NCBI GenBank assembly: GCA_028684345.1 | Contig: JAQUGB010000068.1 | Location: 1 to 8,680, forward strand | Length of the DNA stretch: 8,680 bases | Reading direction: 5' to 3' | Origin: Tepidiphilus sp. | GTDB lineage: Bacteria; Pseudomonadota; Gammaproteobacteria; Burkholderiales; Rhodocyclaceae | Part shown: piece after piece, positions 1 through 6,056 of the stretch | How the letters are laid out: every line of letters starts with the position of its first letter | Numbering within the stretch: position 1 is the stretch's first letter | Program-made: the position numbers and the translations under genes | Notes under the pieces: model-generated | What the model was told of the DNA's origin: nothing | What the model saw: only the letters and a program-made list of their open reading frames with translations | Databases searched by the model: none

Positions 1-172
1 GGCCGATGCTCCTGAACCCGAGGTTCAGGTTGGTCGCTTTCCTTCCGCCTCAGGCACACCCGCAAAGGGCGCGCACACTGGCGGTTTCTCTGGGCCGCGA
101 CCCATCGTCACGATATTGGTTCTAGGATCGTACGACCCTCCCGAACGCCGCAGGGGAAACCTGAGGGCGACG
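1..172 (-). ncRNA. ssrS: 6S RNA, 3' end cut by the window edge
   Basis: 6S RNA binds the sigma70 RNA polymerase holoenzyme by mimicking an open promoter and dampens transcription in stationary phase. On the minus strand, immediately after zapA, the sequence shows typical 6S landmarks. There is a 5' arm rich in CCC/GGG, then a central stretch with ACCAATATCGTGACGATGGG, comparable to the CCGAUAUUUCAUACC part of E. coli 6S. Near the 3' side is a GAGGCGGAAGGAAAGCGACC segment. It is followed by the characteristic small hairpin CCTGAACC-tcg-GGTTCAGG (plus-strand 11-29), matching the CUUGAACCAAGGGUUCAAG hairpin of E. coli. The order zapA-ssrS in the same direction is the conserved proteobacterial arrangement, usually followed by the 5-formyltetrahydrofolate cyclo-ligase gene, which would lie outside the window. 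By comparison with E. coli, about 30-40 nt of the 3' closing arm are missing. The 5' end at about 172 is inferred from a promoter-like motif. Confidence 0.87.
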
Positions 173-179
173 GCTCCAT

Positions 180-209
180 CTTCTACAAGGGGCGGTCGTA
201 TTGACTCAA
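180..209 (-). promoter_or_regulatory. Candidate sigma70 promoter of 6S RNA inside the end of zapA
   Basis: On the minus strand a TTGAGT hexamer (204-209) and a TAGAAG hexamer (180-185, preceded by TTG) are separated by 18 nt. Initiation 7-8 nt downstream would fall at about 172-173, which fits the expected 5' end of the 6S RNA. The -10 hexamer overlaps the zapA stop codon, so the RNA would be transcribed independently of the ilvD-zapA operon or in addition to it. This is a motif-only prediction. Confidence 0.45.
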
Positions 210-485
210 GACCCCGTCGAGCCGCGCGCCGATGAGCTCAATTCTACGCTTGAATCGCGTGATGTCAAACCCTCCCTGCTGCTGCAGTTTGACCAGATCG
301 AGCGCCACTTCCAGCGCCGTCCACAGCACCAGTTTCTCTCCGCTCAGGCCCGAGCGTTGCGCCAGCGCAGCGATGCGCTCGTCGAGCAGCTTCGCCGCCT
401 GGGCGAGCGGCTCCGCCTCGCCCTCCTCACACTCCAGGCGATAGGTGCGCCCCATCAGGGTCACGTCGACGTGCGTTTCAGACAT
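183..485 (-). CDS. zapA: Cell division protein ZapA
   Basis: ZapA binds and bundles FtsZ protofilaments in the cytoplasm, stabilising the Z-ring. The 100-residue product has the usual ZapA length and layout. The N-terminal globular part contains the family pattern VDVTLMGRTYRLEC (residues 6-19). Then comes the helix AAKLLDERIAALAQRSG, and a C-terminal helical region (LVLWTALEVALDLVKLQ and beyond) that forms the dimer and tetramer coiled coil. The ATG at 485 is preceded by GGAGA about 9 nt upstream and overlaps the end of the ZapB-like gene by 8 nt, which suggests translational coupling. 6S RNA follows directly in the same direction, the standard proteobacterial neighbourhood, which strengthens the call. 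The stop is TAG at 183-185. No anomalies seen. Confidence 0.93.
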   Translation of the reverse strand: MSETHVDVTLMGRTYRLECEEGEAEPLAQAAKLLDERIAALAQRSGLSGEKLVLWTALEVALDLVKLQQQGGFDITRFKRRIELIGARLDGVLSQYDRPL

Positions 486-687
486 CGCTCGTCTCCGCCG
501 GTTCGAGCAGGGTCACGGCGCGTTCGATGCCGCGGATCGCCTGCGCGAGCTTGCCTTCGAGAATCCTCTTGTCGGCTTCGAGCTGCGCCACCTGGCGCTG
601 CAGCCGCTGATTGTGCGCGCTCAGACGCTCCACGAGCTGCGCGAGCCGCTCGGCCTGACGTTCGAGATGCGCAAGTTCCGTCTCCAT
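478..687 (-). CDS. ZapB-like short coiled-coil protein (TIGR02449-type)
   Basis: This small cytoplasmic protein (69 residues) is almost entirely a predicted coiled coil. Hydrophobic residues recur in a heptad-like pattern through LERQAERLAQLVERLSAHNQ and RQVAQLEADKRILEGKLAQ (about residues 7-50), with no other domain visible. Size, composition and position directly before zapA match the small family placed next to zapA in many beta- and gammaproteobacteria, often labelled TIGR02449 or ZapB-like. ZapB binds ZapA and links the Z-ring to MatP and the chromosome; assigning that role here is inference. The ATG at 687 has a strong Shine-Dalgarno GGAGG (plus-strand 694-698) lying over the last codons and TAA stop of ilvD, only 3 nt upstream of the gene. 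The gene ends inside the zapA start (8-nt overlap). Confidence 0.8.
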   Translation of the reverse strand: METELAHLERQAERLAQLVERLSAHNQRLQRQVAQLEADKRILEGKLAQAIRGIERAVTLLEPAETSDV

Positions 688-690
688 CGC

Positions 691-2541
691 TTACCTCCGC
701 AGCTGCCCCAGATCGCGCACCGCCCCCGTGTCGGCGCTGGTGGTGAGCGCCGCATAGGCCTGCAGCGCCACCGAGACCTGGCGCTGGCGCGAAGCCGGGC
801 GCCAGGCAGCCTCCCCTTTGGCCTCCATCGCGGCGCGCCGGCGCGCGAGCTCCTCGTCAGCCACCGCCAGATGGATGCGCCGCTGCGGAATGTCGATCTC
901 GATCGTGTCGCCCTCCTCGATGAGGGCGATCGTGCCGCCACAGGCGGCCTCCGGCGAGACGTGCCCGATGGAGAGGCCCGAGGTGCCACCAGAGAAACGC
1001 CCGTCGGTGAGGAGCGCACAGGATTTCCCCAAGCCTTTGGACTTCAGATAACTCGTGGGATAGAGCATCTCCTGCATGCCCGGCCCCCCTTTGGGCCCTT
1101 CGTAGCGCACCACCACCACGTCGCCGGGCTGGATTTTGTCGCCGAGGATGGCGGCGACGGTCTCTTCCTGGCTCTCGAAGACGCGGGCACGGCCGCGAAA
1201 AACCCAGATCGACTCGTCCACGCCGGCCGTCTTGACGATGCAGCCATTCGGCGCGAGGTTGCCGTAGAGCACCGCCAGGCCGCCATCCTGGGAAAAAGCG
1301 TTTGCCCGGTCGCGAATCACGCCGGCGGTGCGATCCAGGTCGAGCGAGGGATAGCGCCGTTCCTGGGAGAAGGGGCGCTGGGTCGGCACGCCGCCGGGGG
1401 CGGCGCGATAGAACTCGAACACGTCGAGCGCCGAGGTCTGCATCACGTCCCAGTGGGAGAGCGCCGCTCGCAGCGTCGGGCTATGCACGGTGGAGACTTC
1501 GTCGTGCAAGAGCCCGGCACGCTGCAGCTCGCCCAAAATGCCCATCACGCCGCCGGCGCGATGCACGTCCTCGACGTGCACCGTGCTCACCGCCGGAGCC
1601 ACCTTGCACAGGCACGGCACCTTGCGCGAGATGCGGTCGATGTCGGCCAGGGTAAACGGCACTTCGGCCTCATGCGCCGCGGCGAGCAGGTGCAGCACGG
1701 TATTGGTGGAACCGCCCATGGCCACGTCGAGCGCCATGGCGTTCTCGAATGCGGCCAAGGTGGCGATGCGCCGCGGCAGGACGGATTCGTCACCCTGCTC
1801 GTAATAGCGCTTGGCGAGTTCGACGATGAGCCGCCCGGCGCGGCGGAAGAGCCCTTCGCGGTCGCGGTGCGTGGCCACGAGCGTGCCGTTGCCCGGCAGC
1901 GCCAGCCCCAGTGCCTCGGTGAGGCAGTTCATCGAGTTGGCAGTGAACATCCCGGAGCAGGAGCCGCAGGTGGGGCAGGCCGAACGCTCGACGAGCGCTA
2001 CTTCTTCGTCGCTCGCGTTGCGGTCGGCCGCCTTCACCATGGCGTCGACCAGATCGAGCGAGAGCTCCTGATCCTGCCAGCGCACCTTGCCCGCCTCCAT
2101 CGGTCCGCCGGAGACGAAGACCACGGGGATATTGAGGCGCAGGGCGGCCATGAGCATGCCCGGCGTGATCTTGTCGCAGTTGGAGATGCACACCAGCGCA
2201 TCGGCGCAGTGGGCGTTGACCATGTATTCGACCGAATCGGCGATGAGCTCGCGCGAGGGCAGCGAATAGAGCATCCCCTGGTGCCCCATGGCGATGCCGT
2301 CGTCGATGGCGATGGTGTGGAATTCCTTGGCCACGCCGCCCGCCTTTTCGATCTCCTCGGCCACGAGGCGGCCGAGATCGCGCAGGTGCACGTGCCCGGG
2401 CACGAAGTCGGTGAAGCTGTTGGCGATGGCAATGATCGGTTTGCCGAAATCCTCTTCCTTCATGCCGGTGGCGCGCCACAGGGCGCGGGCGCCGGCCATG
2501 TTGCGGCCGTGGGTGCTGGTGCGGGAACGATACTGCGGCAT
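691..2541 (-). CDS. ilvD: Dihydroxy-acid dehydratase (IlvD)
   Basis: IlvD dehydrates 2,3-dihydroxy-isovalerate and 2,3-dihydroxy-3-methylvalerate to the 2-keto acids in the valine, leucine and isoleucine pathway. It is a cytoplasmic Fe-S enzyme. The 616-residue protein has the full length of the E. coli-type enzyme and begins with the near-identical PQYRSRTSTHGRNMAGARAL. Visible active-site elements are D81 in AIDDGIAMGH, C122 and K124 in SNCDKITPGM, and C189/C192/C195 in ACPTCGSCSGMFTANSMNC. C122 and C195 are expected cluster ligands and K124 is the Mg-coordinating, usually carbamylated lysine. The GRFSGGTSGLSIGHVSPEA segment (from residue 514) holds the proposed catalytic serine. The ATG at 2541 is preceded by GAGG and fits the family start. 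It is the first gene of a likely minus-strand operon with the ZapB-like gene and zapA. Confidence 0.97.
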   Translation of the reverse strand: MPQYRSRTSTHGRNMAGARALWRATGMKEEDFGKPIIAIANSFTDFVPGHVHLRDLGRLVAEEIEKAGGVAKEFHTIAIDDGIAMGHQGMLYSLPSRELIADSVEYMVNAHCADALVCISNCDKITPGMLMAALRLNIPVVFVSGGPMEAGKVRWQDQELSLDLVDAMVKAADRNASDEEVALVERSACPTCGSCSGMFTANSMNCLTEALGLALPGNGTLVATHRDREGLFRRAGRLIVELAKRYYEQGDESVLPRRIATLAAFENAMALDVAMGGSTNTVLHLLAAAHEAEVPFTLADIDRISRKVPCLCKVAPAVSTVHVEDVHRAGGVMGILGELQRAGLLHDEVSTVHSPTLRAALSHWDVMQTSALDVFEFYRAAPGGVPTQRPFSQERRYPSLDLDRTAGVIRDRANAFSQDGGLAVLYGNLAPNGCIVKTAGVDESIWVFRGRARVFESQEETVAAILGDKIQPGDVVVVRYEGPKGGPGMQEMLYPTSYLKSKGLGKSCALLTDGRFSGGTSGLSIGHVSPEAACGGTIALIEEGDTIEIDIPQRRIHLAVADEELARRRAAMEAKGEAAWRPASRQRQVSVALQAYAALTTSADTGAVRDLGQLRR

Positions 2542-2576
2542 GGGAGATCCTCGATCCGTTGGCTGCGATGCCCGTT

Positions 2577-2607
2577 ATTCTAGTCCCGAACCGGCCTTGG
2601 GCTACAA
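2577..2607 (-). promoter_or_regulatory. Candidate ilvD promoter
   Basis: On the minus strand a good -10 hexamer TAGAAT (2577-2582) is preceded 19 nt upstream by TTGTAG (2602-2607). Predicted initiation at about 2570 gives a leader of roughly 30 nt, too short for a leader-peptide attenuator of the E. coli ilv type. The upstream hexamer overlaps the -10 box proposed for the divergent lgt promoter. Motif-only evidence, and the 19-nt spacer is longer than ideal. Confidence 0.4.
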
Positions 2608-2608
2608 T
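2580..2608 (+). promoter_or_regulatory. Candidate lgt promoter (clear -10, weak -35)
   Basis: TACAAT at 2603-2608 is a strong -10 match on the plus strand, giving a predicted start at about 2615 and a leader of about 26 nt to the lgt ATG. The hexamer at the right distance for a -35 box (CTAGTC, 2580-2585, 17-nt spacer) is poor, so the promoter is either weak or activator-assisted. It lies in the 99-nt divergent region shared with ilvD. Confidence 0.45.
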
Positions 2609-2640
2609 GAACCCGTGCGCCACATCGCGGTCTTTCTTCC

Positions 2641-3456
2641 ATGCTCGTGCATCCGCAGTTCGACCCCGTCGCCTTCTCGCTCGGCCCCTTGTCGGTACGC
2701 TGGTACGGCCTCATGTACCTCGCCGGCTTTCTCGCCTTCCTGTGGCTCGCGCCACGCCATGCACGGCGCATGGGCGATGTGCGATGGACGCGGGAGCGTC
2801 TCGACGCGCTGCTCTTCTACGGCGTACTCGGCGTGGTGCTCGGGGGGCGGCTGGGCGAAGTGCTCTTCTATCAGCCGCAATACTATTTCGCCCATCCGCT
2901 CGAAATCTTCGCCATCTGGCGTGGCGGCATGAGTTTCCACGGGGGGCTCGTCGGCGCCATCGTCGCCATGTTGCTCTTTGCACGACGTGAGGGTATGGGG
3001 TTTTGGCAGGTAGACGACTTCGTCGCCCCGCTCGTGCCGCCCGGGCTGGGATTCGGGCGGCTGGGCAATTTCATCAACGGCGAATTGTGGGGCCGTCCGG
3101 CCCCCGAGTCCCTGCCCTGGGCGATGATCTATCCCCAAGTCGATACCCTGCCGCGCCATCCATCGCAGCTCTATGAGGCGCTCGGCGAAGGTCTGTTGCT
3201 CTTCGTGCTGCTGTGGTGGTATGCCGGTCGCCCACGCCCCACGGGGCGGGTCGCAGCGGTCTTTCTCATGGGCTACGGTGCCATCCGCTTCGTCTGTGAG
3301 TGTTTCCGTACGCCTGACCCGGGCATCCTCTCCTGGCTCACCCCGGCGCTGAGCACGGCGCAGTGGCTCTCACTGGCGATGCTATTGGCTGGCGCCGTTC
3401 TGTACCTGTACGCACGCCAACGACCCGATTCTTCCTTCTCTTCGACGCAAGGATGA
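2641..3456 (+). CDS. lgt: Prolipoprotein diacylglyceryl transferase (Lgt)
   Basis: Lgt is an inner-membrane enzyme that transfers a diacylglyceryl group from phosphatidylglycerol to the lipobox cysteine of prelipoproteins, the first step of lipoprotein maturation. The 271-residue protein starts like E. coli Lgt (HPQFDPVAFSLGPLSVRWYG) and shows several hydrophobic segments: about 23-38, 55-75, 97-113, 181-194, 203-220 and 240-257. Conserved signatures are GGMSFHGGL, with the essential histidine at H100 (H103 in E. coli), and the Lgt signature GLGFGRLGNFINGELWGR, containing R140 and N143. LPRHPSQLYEA and GYGAIRFVCECFR follow. It is the usual family length with all key residues present. A Shine-Dalgarno match before the ATG is weak, but the N-terminus aligns well. 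The stop lies 4 nt before the next gene, so the two are probably co-transcribed. Confidence 0.97.
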   Translation: MLVHPQFDPVAFSLGPLSVRWYGLMYLAGFLAFLWLAPRHARRMGDVRWTRERLDALLFYGVLGVVLGGRLGEVLFYQPQYYFAHPLEIFAIWRGGMSFHGGLVGAIVAMLLFARREGMGFWQVDDFVAPLVPPGLGFGRLGNFINGELWGRPAPESLPWAMIYPQVDTLPRHPSQLYEALGEGLLLFVLLWWYAGRPRPTGRVAAVFLMGYGAIRFVCECFRTPDPGILSWLTPALSTAQWLSLAMLLAGAVLYLYARQRPDSSFSSTQG

Positions 3457-3460
3457 ACGA

Positions 3461-4807
3461 ATGAGCAACGACCTTCTGAGCAAAGGCTTGTCCCTGGTGC
3501 GCGCTTGGTTCGAACCGCCGCCCGAGAAAGTTCTCGAGCGCATCCGCGACGAGCTACGCGAATGTGCCGATCTCATCGGCGGCGAGGTGAGCGCACGCCA
3601 GCGTGCCGCCAAGCTCGCCAAGACGTATACCGAGCTCGATGAAAACGGCCGGCGGGCATTCCTGCGCATCCTGCTCACCGAATTCGGCCCCGAACCCGAG
3701 CGCATCGACGATGCCTATGAAGCCTACCGCAGCGCGCGCGGCAGCGATGCGCAATGGCAAGCGGAAGCGGCGCTGCGCGAGAGCCTTCGCACCCCCCGCA
3801 GCCGCATCCTCACCCAGTTCTCCGCTTCGGATGCGGGCGTGCATTTCCTCGTCGACCTGCGCGCCGAGCTGCTCGACTTTCTGCGCGACGATCCCCTGCT
3901 CGCCCCGCTCGATTTGGAACTGCAGGGGTTGCTCGCCTCGTGGTTCGACGTGGCGCTCCTCGAGCTGCAGCGCATCACCTGGCACAGCCCGGCCGACGTG
4001 CTCGAGCGCCTGGTGCAATACGAAGCGGTGCACGAGATCAAATCCTGGGAAGACCTGAAGAACCGGCTCGATTCCGACCGGCGCTGCTATGCGTTTTTCC
4101 ATCCGCGCATGCCGTCGGTGCCCCTCATCTTCGTCGAGGTCGCGCTCACCGAAGGACTGGCGGGCGACGTGCAGCAGCTGCTCGACGTCTCGGCGCCCCT
4201 CTTTGCCTCCGAGCGTGCCGACACGGCCATTTTCTACTCCATCAGCAATACGCAGAAAGGGCTGCGCGGCATCTCTTTCGGCCATTTTCTGCTCAAGCGG
4301 GTGATCGACGACCTGCGCCGCGATTTCCCTAAACTCGAGTGCTTTGCCACGCTCTCCCCCATGCCGGGGCTGGTACGCTGGTACCGGGCACACCCGGAGG
4401 CGCTCGCCGATGTCTTCACCACCTCCGACTGGCGCAAGCTGCGCACCGCCGGCGCTCCCGACGGAACAGAACTCCTGCAGCGCCTTCTCGAGACGCCCGA
4501 GATCGCCGGCACCGAAGCGTGGCGCGAAGCGCTCGCCGCGCCGTTGCTGCGCGCTGCGGCGCGCTATCTGCTCGCCACGGAGAACGGCCGCGCGCTCGAC
4601 CCCGTGGCGCGCTTCCACCTGGGCAACGGCGCGCGCATCGAGCGGCTCAACTGGCCCGCCGACACCTCGCCCAAAGGCTGGCGCCAATCCTGGGCGATCA
4701 TGGTTAATTATCGCTACGAACCCGACAAGCTGCAGGATCGCATCGACGCCTACGAGCGCGACGGCATCATCGAAGCGACCTCCGCGGTACGACGCCTCGC
4801 GCGTTGA
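3461..4807 (+). CDS. Malonyl-CoA decarboxylase
   Basis: The enzyme converts malonyl-CoA to acetyl-CoA and CO2. In bacteria it serves malonate use or removal of excess malonyl-CoA (family MLYCD; called MatA in mat operons). The 448-residue protein has the two-part family layout. An N-terminal all-helical region (about 1-165) is followed by a GNAT-fold catalytic region containing CYAFFHPRMPSVPLIFVEVAL, IFYSISNTQKGLRGISFG and FATLSPMPGLVRWY. Near the end come FHLGNGARIERLNWPADTS and WAIMVNYRYE. The SIS motif (S260, S262) and H386 correspond to the catalytic serine and histidine region of the human enzyme. The Shine-Dalgarno AGGA overlaps the lgt stop, so translation of the two genes is probably linked. 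No malonyl-CoA synthetase or malonate transporter gene lies nearby. The product looks intact. Confidence 0.93.
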   Translation: MSNDLLSKGLSLVRAWFEPPPEKVLERIRDELRECADLIGGEVSARQRAAKLAKTYTELDENGRRAFLRILLTEFGPEPERIDDAYEAYRSARGSDAQWQAEAALRESLRTPRSRILTQFSASDAGVHFLVDLRAELLDFLRDDPLLAPLDLELQGLLASWFDVALLELQRITWHSPADVLERLVQYEAVHEIKSWEDLKNRLDSDRRCYAFFHPRMPSVPLIFVEVALTEGLAGDVQQLLDVSAPLFASERADTAIFYSISNTQKGLRGISFGHFLLKRVIDDLRRDFPKLECFATLSPMPGLVRWYRAHPEALADVFTTSDWRKLRTAGAPDGTELLQRLLETPEIAGTEAWREALAAPLLRAAARYLLATENGRALDPVARFHLGNGARIERLNWPADTSPKGWRQSWAIMVNYRYEPDKLQDRIDAYERDGIIEATSAVRRLAR

Positions 4808-4822
4808 GACGGGATCGCCGGA

Positions 4823-5530
4823 CTACGCATCCTCGCCCACTAGAAAGGCGAGCTCGCCCACACCCTCCACCCAGGCGCGGACGCGCTCGCCCGGTCGCAC
4901 GGGGCCGACGCCGGCGGGCGTTCCCGTGAGGATCAAGTCGCCGGGGGCAAGTTGCCAGTAGCGCGAGATCTCGGCGATGACCGCAGGTACGTCGTAGATC
5001 ATCTGTGCGAGATCGCCGCGCTGACGTGGCGTCCCATCGATCTCCAGGCCGATCTCGCCACGGCGCAGCACTTGCCCCGCTTTCGGCAGGATCGTGGAAA
5101 TCGGCAGCGAGGCGTCGAACCCCTTGGCCACGTCCCAAGGCCGACCTTTGGCCTTCGCCTCCGCCTGCAGGTCACGCCGCGTCATGTCGAGCCCCACGGC
5201 ATAGCCGTAGATCGCCTCTTCGGCCTCCTCGAAGGAGAGTTCCCGGCCTCCGGCGCGCAGCGCCACCACCAGTTCGACCTCGTGGTGCACCTCGTGGGTG
5301 GCCGGCGGATAGGGCCAGCACGCGTCGGCATCGCCGGGGTGCCAGACGGCATCGGCCGGTTTCATGAAGAAGAACGGCGACTCGCGACTCGGATCACCCC
5401 CCATCTCGCGCGCGTGTTCGGCGTAATTGCGCCCCACGCAGAAGATGCGGCGCACGGGGAAGAGCCCCCCGCAGCCCACTGGAACCACCGGCCGGGAAGG
5501 AATGGGGATCACAAATTCTTCAGGGGACAT
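4823..5530 (-). CDS. Fumarylacetoacetate hydrolase family protein (YcgM/FAHD1/fumarylpyruvate hydrolase-like)
   Basis: This family uses a divalent metal (Mg or Mn) to cleave C-C bonds in acylpyruvates, such as fumarylpyruvate, or to act on oxaloacetate. The 235-residue protein has a single FAH domain. Features visible are RIFCVGRNYAEHAREMG, with H39 and E42 matching the His-Glu catalytic pair described for FAHD1, and SPFFFMKPADAV. The metal-ligand set is E84 and E86 in VHHEVELVV plus D115 in GLDMTRRDLQ. After these come K136 in DVAKGFDAS and the C-terminal LTGTPAGVGPVRPGE. The exact substrate cannot be set from sequence, and no gentisate or aromatic-degradation genes are in the window to fix it. 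The ATG at 5530 has a strong upstream GAGGAG. The gene converges on malonyl-CoA decarboxylase with 15 nt between stops; I see no hairpin terminator there. Confidence 0.9.
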   Translation of the reverse strand: MSPEEFVIPIPSRPVVPVGCGGLFPVRRIFCVGRNYAEHAREMGGDPSRESPFFFMKPADAVWHPGDADACWPYPPATHEVHHEVELVVALRAGGRELSFEEAEEAIYGYAVGLDMTRRDLQAEAKAKGRPWDVAKGFDASLPISTILPKAGQVLRRGEIGLEIDGTPRQRGDLAQMIYDVPAVIAEISRYWQLAPGDLILTGTPAGVGPVRPGERVRAWVEGVGELAFLVGEDA

Positions 5531-5561
5531 GCTCGACTCCTCGTCTTGAACTTTCAGCGCG

Positions 5562-5589
5562 ATTCTACGCTGCCTTGACGCCGGTTAAA
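5562..5589 (-). promoter_or_regulatory. Candidate promoter of the FAH-family gene
   Basis: On the minus strand TAGAAT (5562-5567) is a good -10 box, with TTTAAC (5584-5589) 16 nt upstream as a weak -35. The same TAGAAT hexamer serves as the proposed ilvD -10. Predicted initiation at about 5555 leaves a leader of about 25 nt containing the GAGGAG ribosome-binding site. It sits back to back with the zur promoter in a short divergent region. Motif-only evidence. Confidence 0.4.
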
Positions 5590-5602
5590 AATGCAATAAA
5601 AT
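5575..5602 (+). promoter_or_regulatory. Candidate sigma70 promoter of the zur-znu operon
   Basis: TTGACG (5575-5580) and TAAAAT (5597-5602) are close to the sigma70 consensus with a 16-nt spacer. Initiation at about 5609 would give a 22-nt leader before the ATG at 5631. The -10 box contains the upstream ATG at 5601, so a transcript from this promoter cannot use that codon; this decides the zur start. Confidence 0.6.
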
Positions 5603-5606
5603 GGCA
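5592..5606. promoter_or_regulatory. Candidate Zur operator (imperfect 7-1-7 palindrome)
   Basis: The 15-nt stretch TGCAATAAAATGGCA reads as two 7-nt arms about one central base, with five of seven positions symmetric (TGC-AT on one side, AT-GCA on the other). The AT-rich centre and 7-1-7 layout resemble Fur/Zur-family boxes, although it is not a close copy of the E. coli Zur consensus. It covers the whole -10 box of the zur promoter, where binding would block RNA polymerase. Autoregulation by Zur is inference. Confidence 0.4.
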
Positions 5607-5630
5607 AAAAGGACCCAAACGAAACCCGCC

Positions 5631-6056
5631 ATGACCGATCCCGATCTTTCCCGGCGCATCCGCGATGCCGGCGGCCGCGTGACCACGGCGCGCCTGGCCG
5701 TATTGCGCTGTCTGGCGGACGCCGACGAGCCGCTCACGCCCGATGAGGTATTGGAGCACCTCGCCCGGAATTCCGATCACGTCCCCGATCGGGTCACCAT
5801 CTATCGCGCAATCGACTGGCTCGCCGTCCACGGTCTGGTACGGCGGCTGGCGACGGTAGGGCGCGCCGCCCGCTACGAGCCGGTCGAGGATCGGGAAGCG
5901 CATGCCCATTTCCAGTGCCGCCGCTGCGCTCAGACGCGCTGCCTGCCCGCACCCACACCACCGCTGCCGCCGCTGCCACCGGGGTATGCGGCCGAACGCA
6001 TCGAGCTGGTGATCCACGGCCTGTGCGCCGCCTGCCGCGCCGGAGATACCCCATGA
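5631..6056 (+). CDS. zur: Fur-family transcriptional repressor, probably Zur
   Basis: Fur-family dimers repress metal-uptake genes when loaded with their metal. The 141-residue product has an N-terminal winged helix with GGRVTTARLAVLRCLADAD and the recognition-helix region DRVTIYRAIDWLAVHGLVRR (about residues 53-72). A C-terminal dimerisation domain follows with HAHFQCRRCAQTRCL and HGLCAACRAG. C96, C99, C132 and C135 form the structural zinc site; H91 and H93 are likely sensory-site ligands. Zinc specificity is inferred from the znuC-znuB-znuA genes directly downstream. Fur or PerR are less likely. An in-frame ATG at 5601 would add 10 residues, but it has no ribosome-binding site and lies in the -10 box, so 5631 is preferred. 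An AAGGA at 5609-5613 is far from this ATG (17 nt), suggesting modest translation. The segment after the first zinc pair is proline-rich (PAPTPPLPPLPPG) where many Fur proteins have a helix. The stop overlaps the next start (ATGA). Confidence 0.85.
   Translation: MTDPDLSRRIRDAGGRVTTARLAVLRCLADADEPLTPDEVLEHLARNSDHVPDRVTIYRAIDWLAVHGLVRRLATVGRAARYEPVEDREAHAHFQCRRCAQTRCLPAPTPPLPPLPPGYAAERIELVIHGLCAACRAGDTP
6042..6046 (+). promoter_or_regulatory. Ribosome-binding site of the small ORF at 6053
   Basis: GGAGA lies 6 nt upstream of the ATG at 6053, inside the last codons of zur. This is the clearest Shine-Dalgarno match in the zur-to-znuC stretch, better than that of zur or znuC. It supports real translation of the small ORF from this ATG rather than from any upstream in-frame start. 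Confidence 0.6.

Noticed and set aside
445..2583. 712-codon open frame on the plus strand opposite ilvD
   Set aside because: It is antisense to a full-length, highly conserved ilvD with all catalytic residues. Long antisense frames are common in GC-rich genes, and the translation is rich in His/Arg/Gly without any recognisable domain.
2542..2640. ilvD leader-peptide attenuator or riboswitch
   Set aside because: The predicted leader is only about 30 nt and contains no short ORF rich in Ile, Val or Leu codons and no alternative hairpins.
3554..4687. 377-codon open frame on the minus strand opposite malonyl-CoA decarboxylase
   Set aside because: Composition is that of a GC-driven shadow frame; the sense strand carries the clear family motifs.
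4805..4825. Terminator between the converging malonyl-CoA decarboxylase and FAH-family genes
   Set aside because: Only 15 nt separate the stop codons and I find no stem-loop with a T-run on either strand.
5565..6017. 150-codon minus-strand frame opposite zur
   Set aside because: Antisense to a clear Fur-family gene, extends into the promoter region, and has no recognisable domain.
5915..6052. 46-codon upstream extension of the small membrane ORF
   Set aside because: This part lies within zur in another frame and has Arg/Ala-rich shadow composition. The GGAGA at 6042-6046 points to the ATG at 6053.
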